Below are positions 33,202-40,655 of a stretch of DNA of 41,331 nucleotides, piece after piece. The stretch is from CAYOEV01 sp964403075 (GTDB lineage Bacteria; Bacteroidota; Bacteroidia; Cytophagales; Cyclobacteriaceae): NCBI GenBank assembly GCA_964403075.1, contig CAYOEV010000025.1, forward strand, positions 1 to 41,331. Direction: 5' to 3'. Within the stretch, counting starts at the first letter, position 1. Each line of letters opens with the position of its first letter. Position numbers and translations under genes: made by a program. The notes below the pieces were generated by a model. That model did not search any database. It was given only the letters and a program-made list of their open reading frames with translations, and had not been told where the DNA came from.

Positions 33202-33903
33202 ATGCGCCACATTATCATTGTCATTCTGTTCGTCATCTCCCAAGTTGGGTGGAGTCAAAAAATTCAGCAACCCAACCTGCCAGGTAACCTGTTGGTAGAT
33301 GTAGGCCTTAACGTCTGGGATCAGAATAATGAGCCGGTGGTTCAGGGAGCAACCCCTGCCTTCGATCAGAATGTATGGGGCTCAAAATCTGTGGGTATTT
33401 ATTACCAAAAGCGCTTTCGGATTTCCGATTCTTTCGGTTTCTATCCTGCGGTAGGGCTGACCATCGATAAATTTGATTTTGGTGACTCGCTCATATACAC
33501 CACCTCTCCTGATGAAGGAACGCAACTTTCCACTTTAACACCGGAGAATATAGTAAAAAACCGTATTGTAGCTACCTACTTCGAAGTGCCTGTTGAATTT
33601 CGTTTTCATCCTTTCAAAACCAATGATGGGGAAGGTTTTTTTATAAGTTTCGGTGGCATTGCCGGACTGAGAATGGGTACCCACACCAAAGTCAGTTACA
33701 GCATAGAAAGTACGCGATACACCGAAAAGCTCAAAGGGAACTTAGGCTTGGACGACTTCCGTGTAGCCGCACAGACACGCATAGGCTGGCAAAACTTACA
33801 TTTATTTTACAAACAGTATTTCACAGAAGTATTCAGAAAAGACCCTTTGCCCGATTTCAATCCCACGCCGTGGACCATCGGCATTAATGTGAGCGGATTC
33901 TAA
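33202..33903 (+). CDS. Outer-membrane beta-barrel protein (PorT-like)
   Basis: 233-residue protein with a signal peptide (about residues 1-18, ending WSQ) and alternating aromatic/polar beta-strand segments: SVGIYYQKRFRIS, FGFYPAVGLTIDKF, VATYFEVPVEFRFHPF, FFISFGGIAGLRMGT and the C-terminal WTIGINVSGF. The last residue is Phe, as in many barrels. It resembles the PorT/OMP_b-brl_2 family of Bacteroidota, but assignment to the type IX secretion protein PorT itself is not certain. Its TAA stop overlaps the stop of the converging PAP2-like gene (CTAA at 33900-33903). Confidence 0.8.
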   Translation: MRHIIIVILFVISQVGWSQKIQQPNLPGNLLVDVGLNVWDQNNEPVVQGATPAFDQNVWGSKSVGIYYQKRFRISDSFGFYPAVGLTIDKFDFGDSLIYTTSPDEGTQLSTLTPENIVKNRIVATYFEVPVEFRFHPFKTNDGEGFFISFGGIAGLRMGTHTKVSYSIESTRYTEKLKGNLGLDDFRVAAQTRIGWQNLHLFYKQYFTEVFRKDPLPDFNPTPWTIGINVSGF

Positions 33904-34514
33904 AACCACGTCATCACGACAAAAGCAAAAGAAAAACCCAGCAGGGCTCCAGACCACACTTCCACCGGCCGATGGTAACCCAGGTACAGGCGTGAAGTGC
34001 TGACCAGTCCAGCCAGCGCAAACATCAACATCACCAGCCAGGTGAGGTCATGTATTTCATAGCGAATAATGATGCCCAACAAGTAACCCACAGCAGACCA
34101 TGCCGCCGCACCATGGATCGAAATTTTAAATTTAAGCGTAATGACCAGTAAGAGCGCGATCAACAGGGTGACCGAAACCAGCATAATATTGAACGTTGGA
34201 GCCAACTCAATCCGGTAAACCAAAAGGTAAATGGCCGCCAGATAACAAAGCATGATCATTAAAAAGGGGGTCAGCCGCTCCTTTCGACTGGTGAGCTCTA
34301 AATCACTCACGTGTGAAAGTAAACTGAGCACATAAACTGCTATTCCGGGCAACACGGCCGTCATCACAAAGATCATCAACACCAAACGCGGAATGACAAC
34401 CGGATTGGTCACGCCCAATAACTCAGGAATACGGAAAGCTATGAGTGCACTCATGTAGGTGGCCATGAGCAAAGGATGTAAAACAGCCGAAACGCCTTTC
34501 ATCAAAATCGTCAT
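33900..34514 (-). CDS. PAP2-like (phosphatase-type) membrane protein
   Basis: 204-residue membrane protein with about six hydrophobic helices (for example LVLMIFVMTAVLPGIAVYVL, FLMIMLCYLAAIYLLVY, MLVSVTLLIALLLVITL). In the C-terminal half KISIHGAAAWSAVGYLLG and SRLYLGYHRPVEVWSGALLG match the second and third PAP2 phosphatase motifs (SGH and RxxxGxHxxxDV) in degenerate form: SIHG replaces SGH, and Glu replaces the usual Asp. Activity as lipid phosphatase is therefore doubtful. It starts on the last base of rpoN's stop (1-base overlap), so it is cotranscribed with rpoN. It converges on the outer-membrane gene with overlapping stops. Confidence 0.78.
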   Translation of the reverse strand: MTILMKGVSAVLHPLLMATYMSALIAFRIPELLGVTNPVVIPRLVLMIFVMTAVLPGIAVYVLSLLSHVSDLELTSRKERLTPFLMIMLCYLAAIYLLVYRIELAPTFNIMLVSVTLLIALLLVITLKFKISIHGAAAWSAVGYLLGIIIRYEIHDLTWLVMLMFALAGLVSTSRLYLGYHRPVEVWSGALLGFSFAFVVMTWF

Positions 34515-35944
34515 CAGCTCAGTTGTTTTCTCAATCTTGCCACCGGAATATTCAATTGTTCGCGGTATTTGGCCACAGTTCTGCGCGCAATGTTGTACCC
34601 CAGTGAGCGCATGGCCTTTTCCAGCTTTTCATCGGATAGCGGCTTGCGTTTATCTTCCTTGTCTATGGCCTCTTTCAATTTTAACTTCACTTCCCTACTG
34701 CTCACATCCTCACCCGTCTCCGTAGCAATTCCTTCAGAGAAAAAATATTTCAACGGGAAGATCCCAAAATCAGTCTGGATGCTCTTGCTATTCGCCACAC
34801 GGGATACCGTAGAAATATCCATGTTGATTTTATCTGCAATGTCCTTCAGGATCATGGGGCGGAGTTTGCTCTCATCTCCATCTTGAAAATATGCCTCCTG
34901 AAAATCAATAATGGTCTGCATGGTAAGCATGAGGGTATTCTGTCGCTGGCGAATGGCGTCAATGAACCACTTGGCAGAATCGAGCTTTTGCTTGATAAAT
35001 GTGACCGTTTCTTTCAATTTCTTGTCCTTCTTGTTGCTTTTGTCGTAGGTATCCAGCATGTCTGCATACGACCTGCTGACCCGCAACTGTGGATCATTTC
35101 TGGTATTCAACCGCAATTCCAGTTTTCCATTGTCATTGTGCAAAATAAAATCCGGAATCAGGTACTGGGTCCTGGCAAGTGACTCGCCATAACCCCCTGG
35201 TTTTGGGTTTAATTTGATGATCAAATTGATGGCATCCCTAAAGCATGCATCATCTTCAATGTTTAGCTTCTTTTTAATTTTCTCATAGTGCTTTTTGGAA
35301 AATTGATCGAAGCACTCTTCTATAATCTCCATGGCCAGCAAACTAGTATCATCCGCTACTTTTCTTTCCAGCTGTAGTGCCAAACACTCCTGTAGACTTC
35401 TCGCCCCTATGCCTGCTGGATCAAAATTTTGGATTTTGTAAAGAATATTTTCCAATTCTTCTTCATCCGTTTCCACACCTTGCGAAAAGGCCAGATCATT
35501 GACAATGGCACTCAACTCCCGACGGATGTAGCCTTCCTCGTCAATACTACCCACCAGTTGCTCTCCTAACAGATGCTCATGGTCATCCAATCTCAAAAAA
35601 CCCAACTGGGTCATCAACTGCTCATGTAGCGTAACCCCCATGCTGATGGGTCTTTCCTTATCCTCTTCGTCAGGGCTCCTTCCGTCGCCCTGCATTTTGT
35701 AACCTCCGTAATCATCCTCGCTGAGATAATCGTCCAGACCGTCGAGGGTGGTCTCCTCGTAATCTTCTTCGTATTCTTCACTTTCCTGCTCCTCCTTGCC
35801 TTCTTCCAAAGCCGGATTTATCTCCAATTCCTCCTCCACACGGCTTTCCAATTCGGCAGTAGGCACCTGCAACAGTTTAATGAACTGAATTTGCTGTGGA
35901 GACAGCTTTTGCGATAGCGATTGGCTAAGACTGAGTTTTTGCAT
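34514..35944 (-). CDS. rpoN: RNA polymerase sigma-54 factor RpoN
   Basis: 476-residue sigma-54. The N-terminal activator-interacting region I is LSLSQSLSQKLSPQQIQFIKLLQ (first 26 residues), followed by an acidic region II (about 38-95, rich in Glu/Asp). The core-binding region holds NFDPAGIGARSLQECLALQL, and the DNA-binding part has LKDIADKINMDISTVSRVANSK. The RpoN box ARRTVAKYREQLNIP is near the C-terminus, ending VARLRKQLS. It directs transcription from -24/-12 promoters with AAA+ activators, none of which are in the window. A palindrome overlapping its -7 box suggests local repression. Confidence 0.97.
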   Translation of the reverse strand: MQKLSLSQSLSQKLSPQQIQFIKLLQVPTAELESRVEEELEINPALEEGKEEQESEEYEEDYEETTLDGLDDYLSEDDYGGYKMQGDGRSPDEEDKERPISMGVTLHEQLMTQLGFLRLDDHEHLLGEQLVGSIDEEGYIRRELSAIVNDLAFSQGVETDEEELENILYKIQNFDPAGIGARSLQECLALQLERKVADDTSLLAMEIIEECFDQFSKKHYEKIKKKLNIEDDACFRDAINLIIKLNPKPGGYGESLARTQYLIPDFILHNDNGKLELRLNTRNDPQLRVSRSYADMLDTYDKSNKKDKKLKETVTFIKQKLDSAKWFIDAIRQRQNTLMLTMQTIIDFQEAYFQDGDESKLRPMILKDIADKINMDISTVSRVANSKSIQTDFGIFPLKYFFSEGIATETGEDVSSREVKLKLKEAIDKEDKRKPLSDEKLEKAMRSLGYNIARRTVAKYREQLNIPVARLRKQLS

Positions 35945-35951
35945 CTTTCGT

Positions 35952-35970
35952 ACCTAATTCAAAATTAGGT
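35952..35970 (-). promoter_or_regulatory. Palindromic operator-like site overlapping the rpoN -7 box
   Basis: ACCTAATTTTGAATTAGGT on the minus strand is a perfect 8-base inverted repeat around TTG. Within it, TAATTTTG (plus 35960-35967) matches the Bacteroidota -7 box exactly. It lies 8 bases upstream of the rpoN ATG, so transcription would start very close to the start codon. A protein binding the palindrome would block rpoN transcription; it also lies about 70 bases upstream of asnS. Confidence 0.5.
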
Positions 35971-36005
35971 GATTAAATGGAATCTTTGATTTCGCGCCGA
36001 AAATA

Positions 36006-36041
36006 ACCTTTTTTTGCGCTTGCTTAAATCAAAAAAAAGGT
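36006..36041 (+). promoter_or_regulatory. Hairpin including the asnS GTG start codon
   Basis: ACCTTTTTTTG at 36006-36016 pairs with CAAAAAAAAGGT at 36030-36041 (one A bulge) around a 13-base loop. The right arm includes the first bases of the GTG start (36040-36042), so the start could be buried in the folded mRNA. Mostly A-U pairs, so stability is modest. This may be chance in an AT-rich gap. Confidence 0.3.
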
Positions 36042-37491
36042 GATCAAAAAAGAAAGAACCAAAATACTGCACATATTAGACGAAGTAGCAGAGGGCAAAA
36101 GCTTAACTGCAATGGGCTGGGTCCGAACCAAGCGCGCCAGTAAAAACGTGACATTTATCAACCTGAACGATGGATCGACGCTACACAACCTTCAGGTAGT
36201 GGCAGATGCCGGCCAATTCAATGAAGCCTTTCTCGATCAGATTACCACAGGTGCAAGCTTACAGGTAACCGGCAACCTTGTGGCCTCAGCAGGTCAAGGA
36301 CAGTCGAAGGAACTTCAGGCGACTGATATGGTGATTTTGGGAACTGCGCCGGCCGATGCTTACCCACTTCAACCCAAAAAACACAGCCTGGAATTTTTGA
36401 GAGAAATTGCGCATCTACGCTCCAGAACCAGCACTTTCAGTGCCATCTTTCGCATCAGACATCGCCTGTCTTTTGCCGTCCATGAATTTTTTCATCAACG
36501 GGGGTTTTTTAATATTCATACCCCCATATTGACGGCTTCAGATGCCGAGGGTGCCGGTGAAACTTTTAAGGTGACCACTTTTGATCTGACTAACGTACCT
36601 AAAAACGAAGAAGGCAAACTGAATTACCGTGAAGATTTTTTTGGAAGAGAAGCCAACCTCACCGTGTCCGGGCAGCTCGAAGGTGAACTCACGGCCCTGG
36701 CCCTGTCAGAAATATATACCTTCGGTCCCACCTTTCGTGCCGAAAATAGCAACACCACCAGGCATCTTGCCGAATTTTGGATGATTGAGCCGGAGATGGC
36801 ATTTTACGATCTGGAAGACAGCATGGAACTGGCGGAAGATTTGCTTAAATCACTGATTCGCACAGTCATGAATGACTGTACAGATGATCTGGAATTTTTA
36901 GATAAACGGTTAATAGATGAGGAAATGAACAAACCACAAAATGAGCGCTCACCCATGGGACTTATCGAAAGATTGCAGTTTGTGGTAGATAATGATTTTG
37001 AGCGCGTCACTTACACCGATGCCATTGAGATTCTCAAACGATCAAAGCCCAATCAGAAAAAGAAATTCAATTTCCTGATTGATCGCTGGGGGGCTGATCT
37101 GCAATCCGAACACGAGCGCTTCTTGGTAGAAAAACATTTTAAAAAACCAGTCGTTCTTTATGATTATCCTAGAGATATAAAGGCCTTTTATATGCGCCAA
37201 AATGAAGATGGCCAAACGGTTGCAGCCATGGATGTCTTGTTCCCTGGCATTGGTGAAATTATCGGTGGTTCACAACGTGAGGAACGCATGAAGCCTCTGG
37301 TCCAAAGAATGGAAGAAATGAAAGTTCCACAAAAGGAGTTGTGGTGGTATCTGGAAACACGTAAGTTTGGGACCGTTCCACATAGCGGTTTCGGCCTGGG
37401 TTTTGAAAGGCTCATTCAATTCATCACAGGAATGGGCAACATAAGAGACGTCATTCCTTTTCCCCGCACCCCAGGCAATTGTGAATTTTAA
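36040..37491 (+). CDS. asnS: Asparaginyl-tRNA synthetase
   Basis: 483-residue class IIb aminoacyl-tRNA synthetase charging tRNA-Asn. The OB-fold anticodon-binding domain occupies about residues 20-105 (AMGWVRTKRASKNVTFINLNDGS). The catalytic domain has motif 2 region TFRAENSNTTRHLAEFWMIEPEM and motif 3 GFGLGFERLIQFITGMGNIRDVIPFPRTPGNCEF at the C-terminus. GTG start at 36040, with an in-frame stop at 36025-36027; the next ATG in frame is at residue 25 or so, too late. Length is normal. Followed 18 bases later by an outer-membrane protein gene on the same strand. Confidence 0.95.
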   Translation: MIKKERTKILHILDEVAEGKSLTAMGWVRTKRASKNVTFINLNDGSTLHNLQVVADAGQFNEAFLDQITTGASLQVTGNLVASAGQGQSKELQATDMVILGTAPADAYPLQPKKHSLEFLREIAHLRSRTSTFSAIFRIRHRLSFAVHEFFHQRGFFNIHTPILTASDAEGAGETFKVTTFDLTNVPKNEEGKLNYREDFFGREANLTVSGQLEGELTALALSEIYTFGPTFRAENSNTTRHLAEFWMIEPEMAFYDLEDSMELAEDLLKSLIRTVMNDCTDDLEFLDKRLIDEEMNKPQNERSPMGLIERLQFVVDNDFERVTYTDAIEILKRSKPNQKKKFNFLIDRWGADLQSEHERFLVEKHFKKPVVLYDYPRDIKAFYMRQNEDGQTVAAMDVLFPGIGEIIGGSQREERMKPLVQRMEEMKVPQKELWWYLETRKFGTVPHSGFGLGFERLIQFITGMGNIRDVIPFPRTPGNCEF

Positions 37492-37509
37492 TTTTTAAAA
37501 AATAACATC

Positions 37510-38022
37510 ATGAAAGTTTCTACACTTTTACTTCTTTGTCTAGTTCCATTTGCAGTAATGGCGCAATCGCCCATTGAGCCAGGTGGTGCCCAACTCAACG
37601 CTGGCTTCGGTTTTTCAGGCATTGGACTACCTGTCTACGTAGGCGCTGACTTCGGCGTTCATCCGGATATCACCATCGGCCCGCAGCTTTCTTACAGATC
37701 CTACGATGAAGACTTCCGGGTGTCGCCCGGACTTGACGAGCGCTTCCGGCATACCATTACCGTAATTGCCTTTAATGGCAACTACCATTTCGATCGGTTG
37801 CTGGAATTACCGGGTGAGTGGAATGTTTATGGTGGGTTGACCCTGGGCTATTACCTATGGTCGTCACCGGATGACTATCCGGGCAACGAAGCCTCTGAAA
37901 TGGGGCTTGACCTTCAAATCGGCGGACGCTACTACTTCAATCCCAGCTGGGCATTCAATCTGGAAATTGGAGGTGGTACCGCTTCAGGTGGCAAGGTGGG
38001 TGTTACCTACCTGCTCCGATAG
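37510..38022 (+). CDS. Small outer-membrane beta-barrel-like protein
   Basis: 170 residues with a signal peptide (about 1-19, AVMAQ). The rest alternates amphipathic strands and turns: AQLNAGFGFSGIGLPVYVGADF, ITIGPQLSYRSYD, ITVIAFNGNYHFD, WNVYGGLTLGYYLW and the terminal GKVGVTYLLR. This suggests a small 8-stranded outer-membrane barrel; no named family. It starts 18 bases after asnS, and its TAG stop overlaps the GTG start of the next gene by one base. Confidence 0.75.
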   Translation: MKVSTLLLLCLVPFAVMAQSPIEPGGAQLNAGFGFSGIGLPVYVGADFGVHPDITIGPQLSYRSYDEDFRVSPGLDERFRHTITVIAFNGNYHFDRLLELPGEWNVYGGLTLGYYLWSSPDDYPGNEASEMGLDLQIGGRYYFNPSWAFNLEIGGGTASGGKVGVTYLLR

Positions 38023-38372
38023 TGAACCCTTTAGTCGTCAGGAGTGGTTCATATGGCATGCGTCAACAAAAGCGTGCCCTGCTCATCTTATTTATAATGA
38101 TCAGTACCTTGCTTATCGTTCTAAACCCATCAGAAGAAGCTTATCTGCGTCGGGTGTCCTTGGACTATGGATTGTTGCATCACGGAATGGATATACCCAT
38201 CGAATCCCTGGAACGTATCGGAACTCGTGAACGCACTTCTTATTTAATTTTTAGTACCTACGAATATCGATTCGGAAAAATAGGGGTTACGTATGTTGGA
38301 TGTGCCAATAAAATCTGGTTTACCGGAAGCCTTCGCGCTTCAGAAAACAACAATCCGGTTCGTAAAAGTTGA
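38022..38372 (+). CDS. Small membrane-anchored protein, DUF4359-like
   Basis: 116 residues from GTG 38022; a downstream ATG at 38058 (MRQQKRALLILF) is a good alternative giving 104 residues. One transmembrane helix (ALLILFIMISTLLIVL, about residues 19-34) is followed by NPSEEAYLRRVSLDYG, which resembles the opening of DUF4359 proteins, then a short soluble domain with TSYLIFSTYEYRFGKIGVTYVG. Function unknown. It starts inside the previous stop codon and ends directly against the stop of the converging hydroxylase gene. Confidence 0.6.
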   Translation: MNPLVVRSGSYGMRQQKRALLILFIMISTLLIVLNPSEEAYLRRVSLDYGLLHHGMDIPIESLERIGTRERTSYLIFSTYEYRFGKIGVTYVGCANKIWFTGSLRASENNNPVRKS

Positions 38373-39233
38373 TTAAGGAGAAACTACCTCTTTAACTGAA
38401 CTAAATTTCGTTCCTTCCGGCACCCGATAAGGCTGAAAAGGAATTTGTAACAGATTCTTCAACTGGGTATTTTCTTCTTTCTTCATGTGCGTATCTATTC
38501 CATACGATAGGTCACGGACGTCATCTACGTGCGCATAGGTGCCGAATAACCTGTCCCAGAAAGCAAATATATTTCCATAGTTGCTGTCTGTCAGGGGCTG
38601 CTGGTAATGATGATGCACTTTGTGCATGTGCGGGGTGATGAAAATGTAGGACAATGCCCAATCTACTTTCGAAGGCATGTGAATATTGGCGTGGGTTAGA
38701 TGGGCGAACAATACGGAAATGGATTGATACAACATCACAACCCCAATGGGTGCGCCAATGAGCATGACCGCTAAAATGGTAAATGCAATTCTGAAAATTG
38801 TTTCTCCCGGATGGTGGCGCAAGCCGGTGGTCACGTCCACTGTGGTGTCGCTGTGATGAACTACATGAAATTTCCACATCCATTTTACCTGATGCTCCAA
38901 CCAATGGATAAAATAGGCGCCAATCAAATCCATTAAAAGAATCCCTGCCACAACCTGTGCCCACAGGGGTAAGTCTATCAGGTAAAGCAACCCAAAGTTG
39001 TTGGAAACCACAAAATTGGAAGCAGCCAATAAGGCACCTGCCAGACCAAAGCCAATGATGGCTGTAGTAAGCGTGAAAAATAAATTCAGACCTGCATGTC
39101 TCACCTTTCGGTATTGAAATTTAAAAAGTGGTAAGACACCCTCCATGGCCCAAAAAAATACGATCCCCCCTATCAGAATGGCAACTCTAAACCAAGTAGG
39201 CACCTGCTCAAAAAACCCAATTACTGACTCCAT
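38373..39233 (-). CDS. Sterol desaturase / fatty acid hydroxylase-family membrane protein
   Basis: 286 residues from the ATG at 39231-39233 (MESVIGFFEQVPTWF); the frame is open further upstream to an ATG at 39275, but that 14-residue extension is not family-like. Di-iron histidine boxes are visible: HWLEH, HVVHHSD, LRHHPGE, and HMHKVHHHYQQPLTDSNYGNIF near the C-terminal half. Four or so hydrophobic segments precede and follow them. The family hydroxylates or desaturates lipids at the membrane using oxygen. Substrate unknown. Converges with the DUF4359-like gene, the two stops abutting. Confidence 0.9.
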   Translation of the reverse strand: MESVIGFFEQVPTWFRVAILIGGIVFFWAMEGVLPLFKFQYRKVRHAGLNLFFTLTTAIIGFGLAGALLAASNFVVSNNFGLLYLIDLPLWAQVVAGILLMDLIGAYFIHWLEHQVKWMWKFHVVHHSDTTVDVTTGLRHHPGETIFRIAFTILAVMLIGAPIGVVMLYQSISVLFAHLTHANIHMPSKVDWALSYIFITPHMHKVHHHYQQPLTDSNYGNIFAFWDRLFGTYAHVDDVRDLSYGIDTHMKKEENTQLKNLLQIPFQPYRVPEGTKFSSVKEVVSP

Positions 39234-39568
39234 TAGACAAACGTTTATGTTACAATAATAATAACGGTTAATCAATAATCAGCAGGCTTGCCTCAGCGTA
39301 CACAAAACAGCTCCATGATCCGTTTTTCGATTTTATTAAGGATATAACAATATTTAAATGAAAATTATTCCGGTTAAATCCATGTAGTAACCCTCCAGAA
39401 TGCCTTAAAAAGGTAAGGTTAATCCAAAACAAAAGCGAACCAACAGGGCAGCCAGAGCTGTACGCCCGGCTCACAATTGTTTGGATGCGGGATGGTTTTC
39501 TACACCCCCTGGCAAGTCATCAAAATCAGTGAATAAATTCTATCTTCGCAAGGCTAAGAAAAAGACGA
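39234..39568. other. Intergenic region between divergent hydroxylase and prfB
   Basis: About 335 bases without a supported gene. The hydroxylase side has AT-rich repeats (AATAATAATAACG) and TATTATTG, one mismatch from the -7 consensus. On the prfB side TATCTTCG at 39541-39548 is one mismatch from TAnnTTTG and about 20 bases before the prfB ATG. A 68-codon minus-strand frame (39268-39474) overlaps the region but has no coding character. Confidence 0.4.
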
Positions 39569-40655
39569 ATGACAGCAGATGAACTGAAAGACTTGAAGGC
39601 TCGCGTTAAGGCCTTGGGGAGATACCTTTGACTACGATAAGAAAAAACAGGACTTAAAAGATCTGGAGCAGCTTACGGCCCAGCCAGATTTTTGGAACAA
39701 CCCCGAGTCCGCAGAAAAAACAATCAAAGAAATCCGCTTGATTAAAACATGGACGGATGACTTTGAAAAGGTAGGTACCTCATTGGAAGAATTGGAAACA
39801 TTAATGGAGTTTTTCCAGGAAGGTGAAATAGAAGCAAGCGACGTAGAGGCCGAACACCAAAAAACAGAAGAATTGGTCGAAAAGCTGGAATTCAAAAAAA
39901 TGCTTTCCGGCGAAGAGGATCAACTACCAGCCGTACTGCAAATCACCCCAGGTGCTGGTGGCACGGAAAGCAATGACTGGGCAGGCATCTTGATGCGTAT
40001 GTACATTATGTGGGGAGAAACCAATGGCTACAAAGTCAGAGAAATCGATTACCAGCCCGGGGATGTCGCAGGCGTAAAATCGGTCACCCTCGAATTTGAA
40101 GGTCCATTTGCTTATGGTTATCTGAAATCAGAAATCGGGGTGCACCGTTTGGTAAGAATCTCGCCTTTCGATTCTGGCGGAAGACGACATACATCCTTCG
40201 CTTCAGTATTTGTGTATCCTGAGGTGGATGACACCATTGACATCGATATCAACCCATCAGATATAGAACTGCACACCTCCCGGTCAGGGGGTGCTGGTGG
40301 CCAGAACGTGAATAAGGTAGAAACCAAGGTGCAATTGACACACAAGCCTTCCGGGATCGTGGTGATTTGCCAGGTAGAAAGGTCGCAGCTGGCCAATCGT
40401 GAGAGGGCCATGCAAATGCTGAAATCACAGCTTTATCAGCGAGAACTGGAAAAAAGAAATAGTGCACGCGATAAGGTGGAGGCAGGTAAGATGAAAATTG
40501 ACTTCGGCTCTCAAATACGTAATTACGTGCTCCACCCCTATAAATTGATCAAAGACAACCGCACGGGTATGGAACGCAGTGACGTACAGAGCGTGCTAGA
40601 TGGCGACCTCGAAGAATTCATGAAGTCCTACCTGTTGCTGGGCCAAGAGGCATGA
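39569..40655 (+). CDS. prfB: Peptide chain release factor 2 (programmed +1 frameshift)
   Basis: Release factor 2, about 361 residues after frameshifting. Translation starts at ATG 39569 (MTADELKDLKARVKALGRYL) and meets TGA at 39629-39631. A +1 shift at CTT-TGA-C continues as DYDKKKQDLKDLEQL to the stop at 40653-40655. The RF2-specific codon-recognition tripeptide SPF is in VRISPFDSGGRR, and the catalytic GGQ in RSGGAGGQNVNKVETKVQL. RF2 reads UGA and UAA; low RF2 raises frameshifting, the known autoregulatory loop. The last bases overlap the MFS gene by 4 (ATGA). Confidence 0.96.
39616..39632 (+). promoter_or_regulatory. prfB programmed +1 frameshift site
   Basis: GGGGAGATACCTTTGAC: slippery CTT (39626-39628) directly before TGA (39629-39631) and C, preceded by a GGAG Shine-Dalgarno-like element (39618-39621) four bases upstream. 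This matches the established E. coli prfB site layout (purine-rich stimulator, CUU UGA C). Confidence 0.92.

Noticed and set aside
36500..36520. Homopolymer runs (for example GGGGTTTTTT) as frameshift sites in asnS
   Set aside because: The protein stays in frame with all aaRS motifs intact, so there is no sign of slippage.
39268..39474. 68-codon minus-strand open frame upstream of the hydroxylase
   Set aside because: Overlaps the start of the hydroxylase gene, has no domain or start context, and the sequence around it is AT-rich non-coding.
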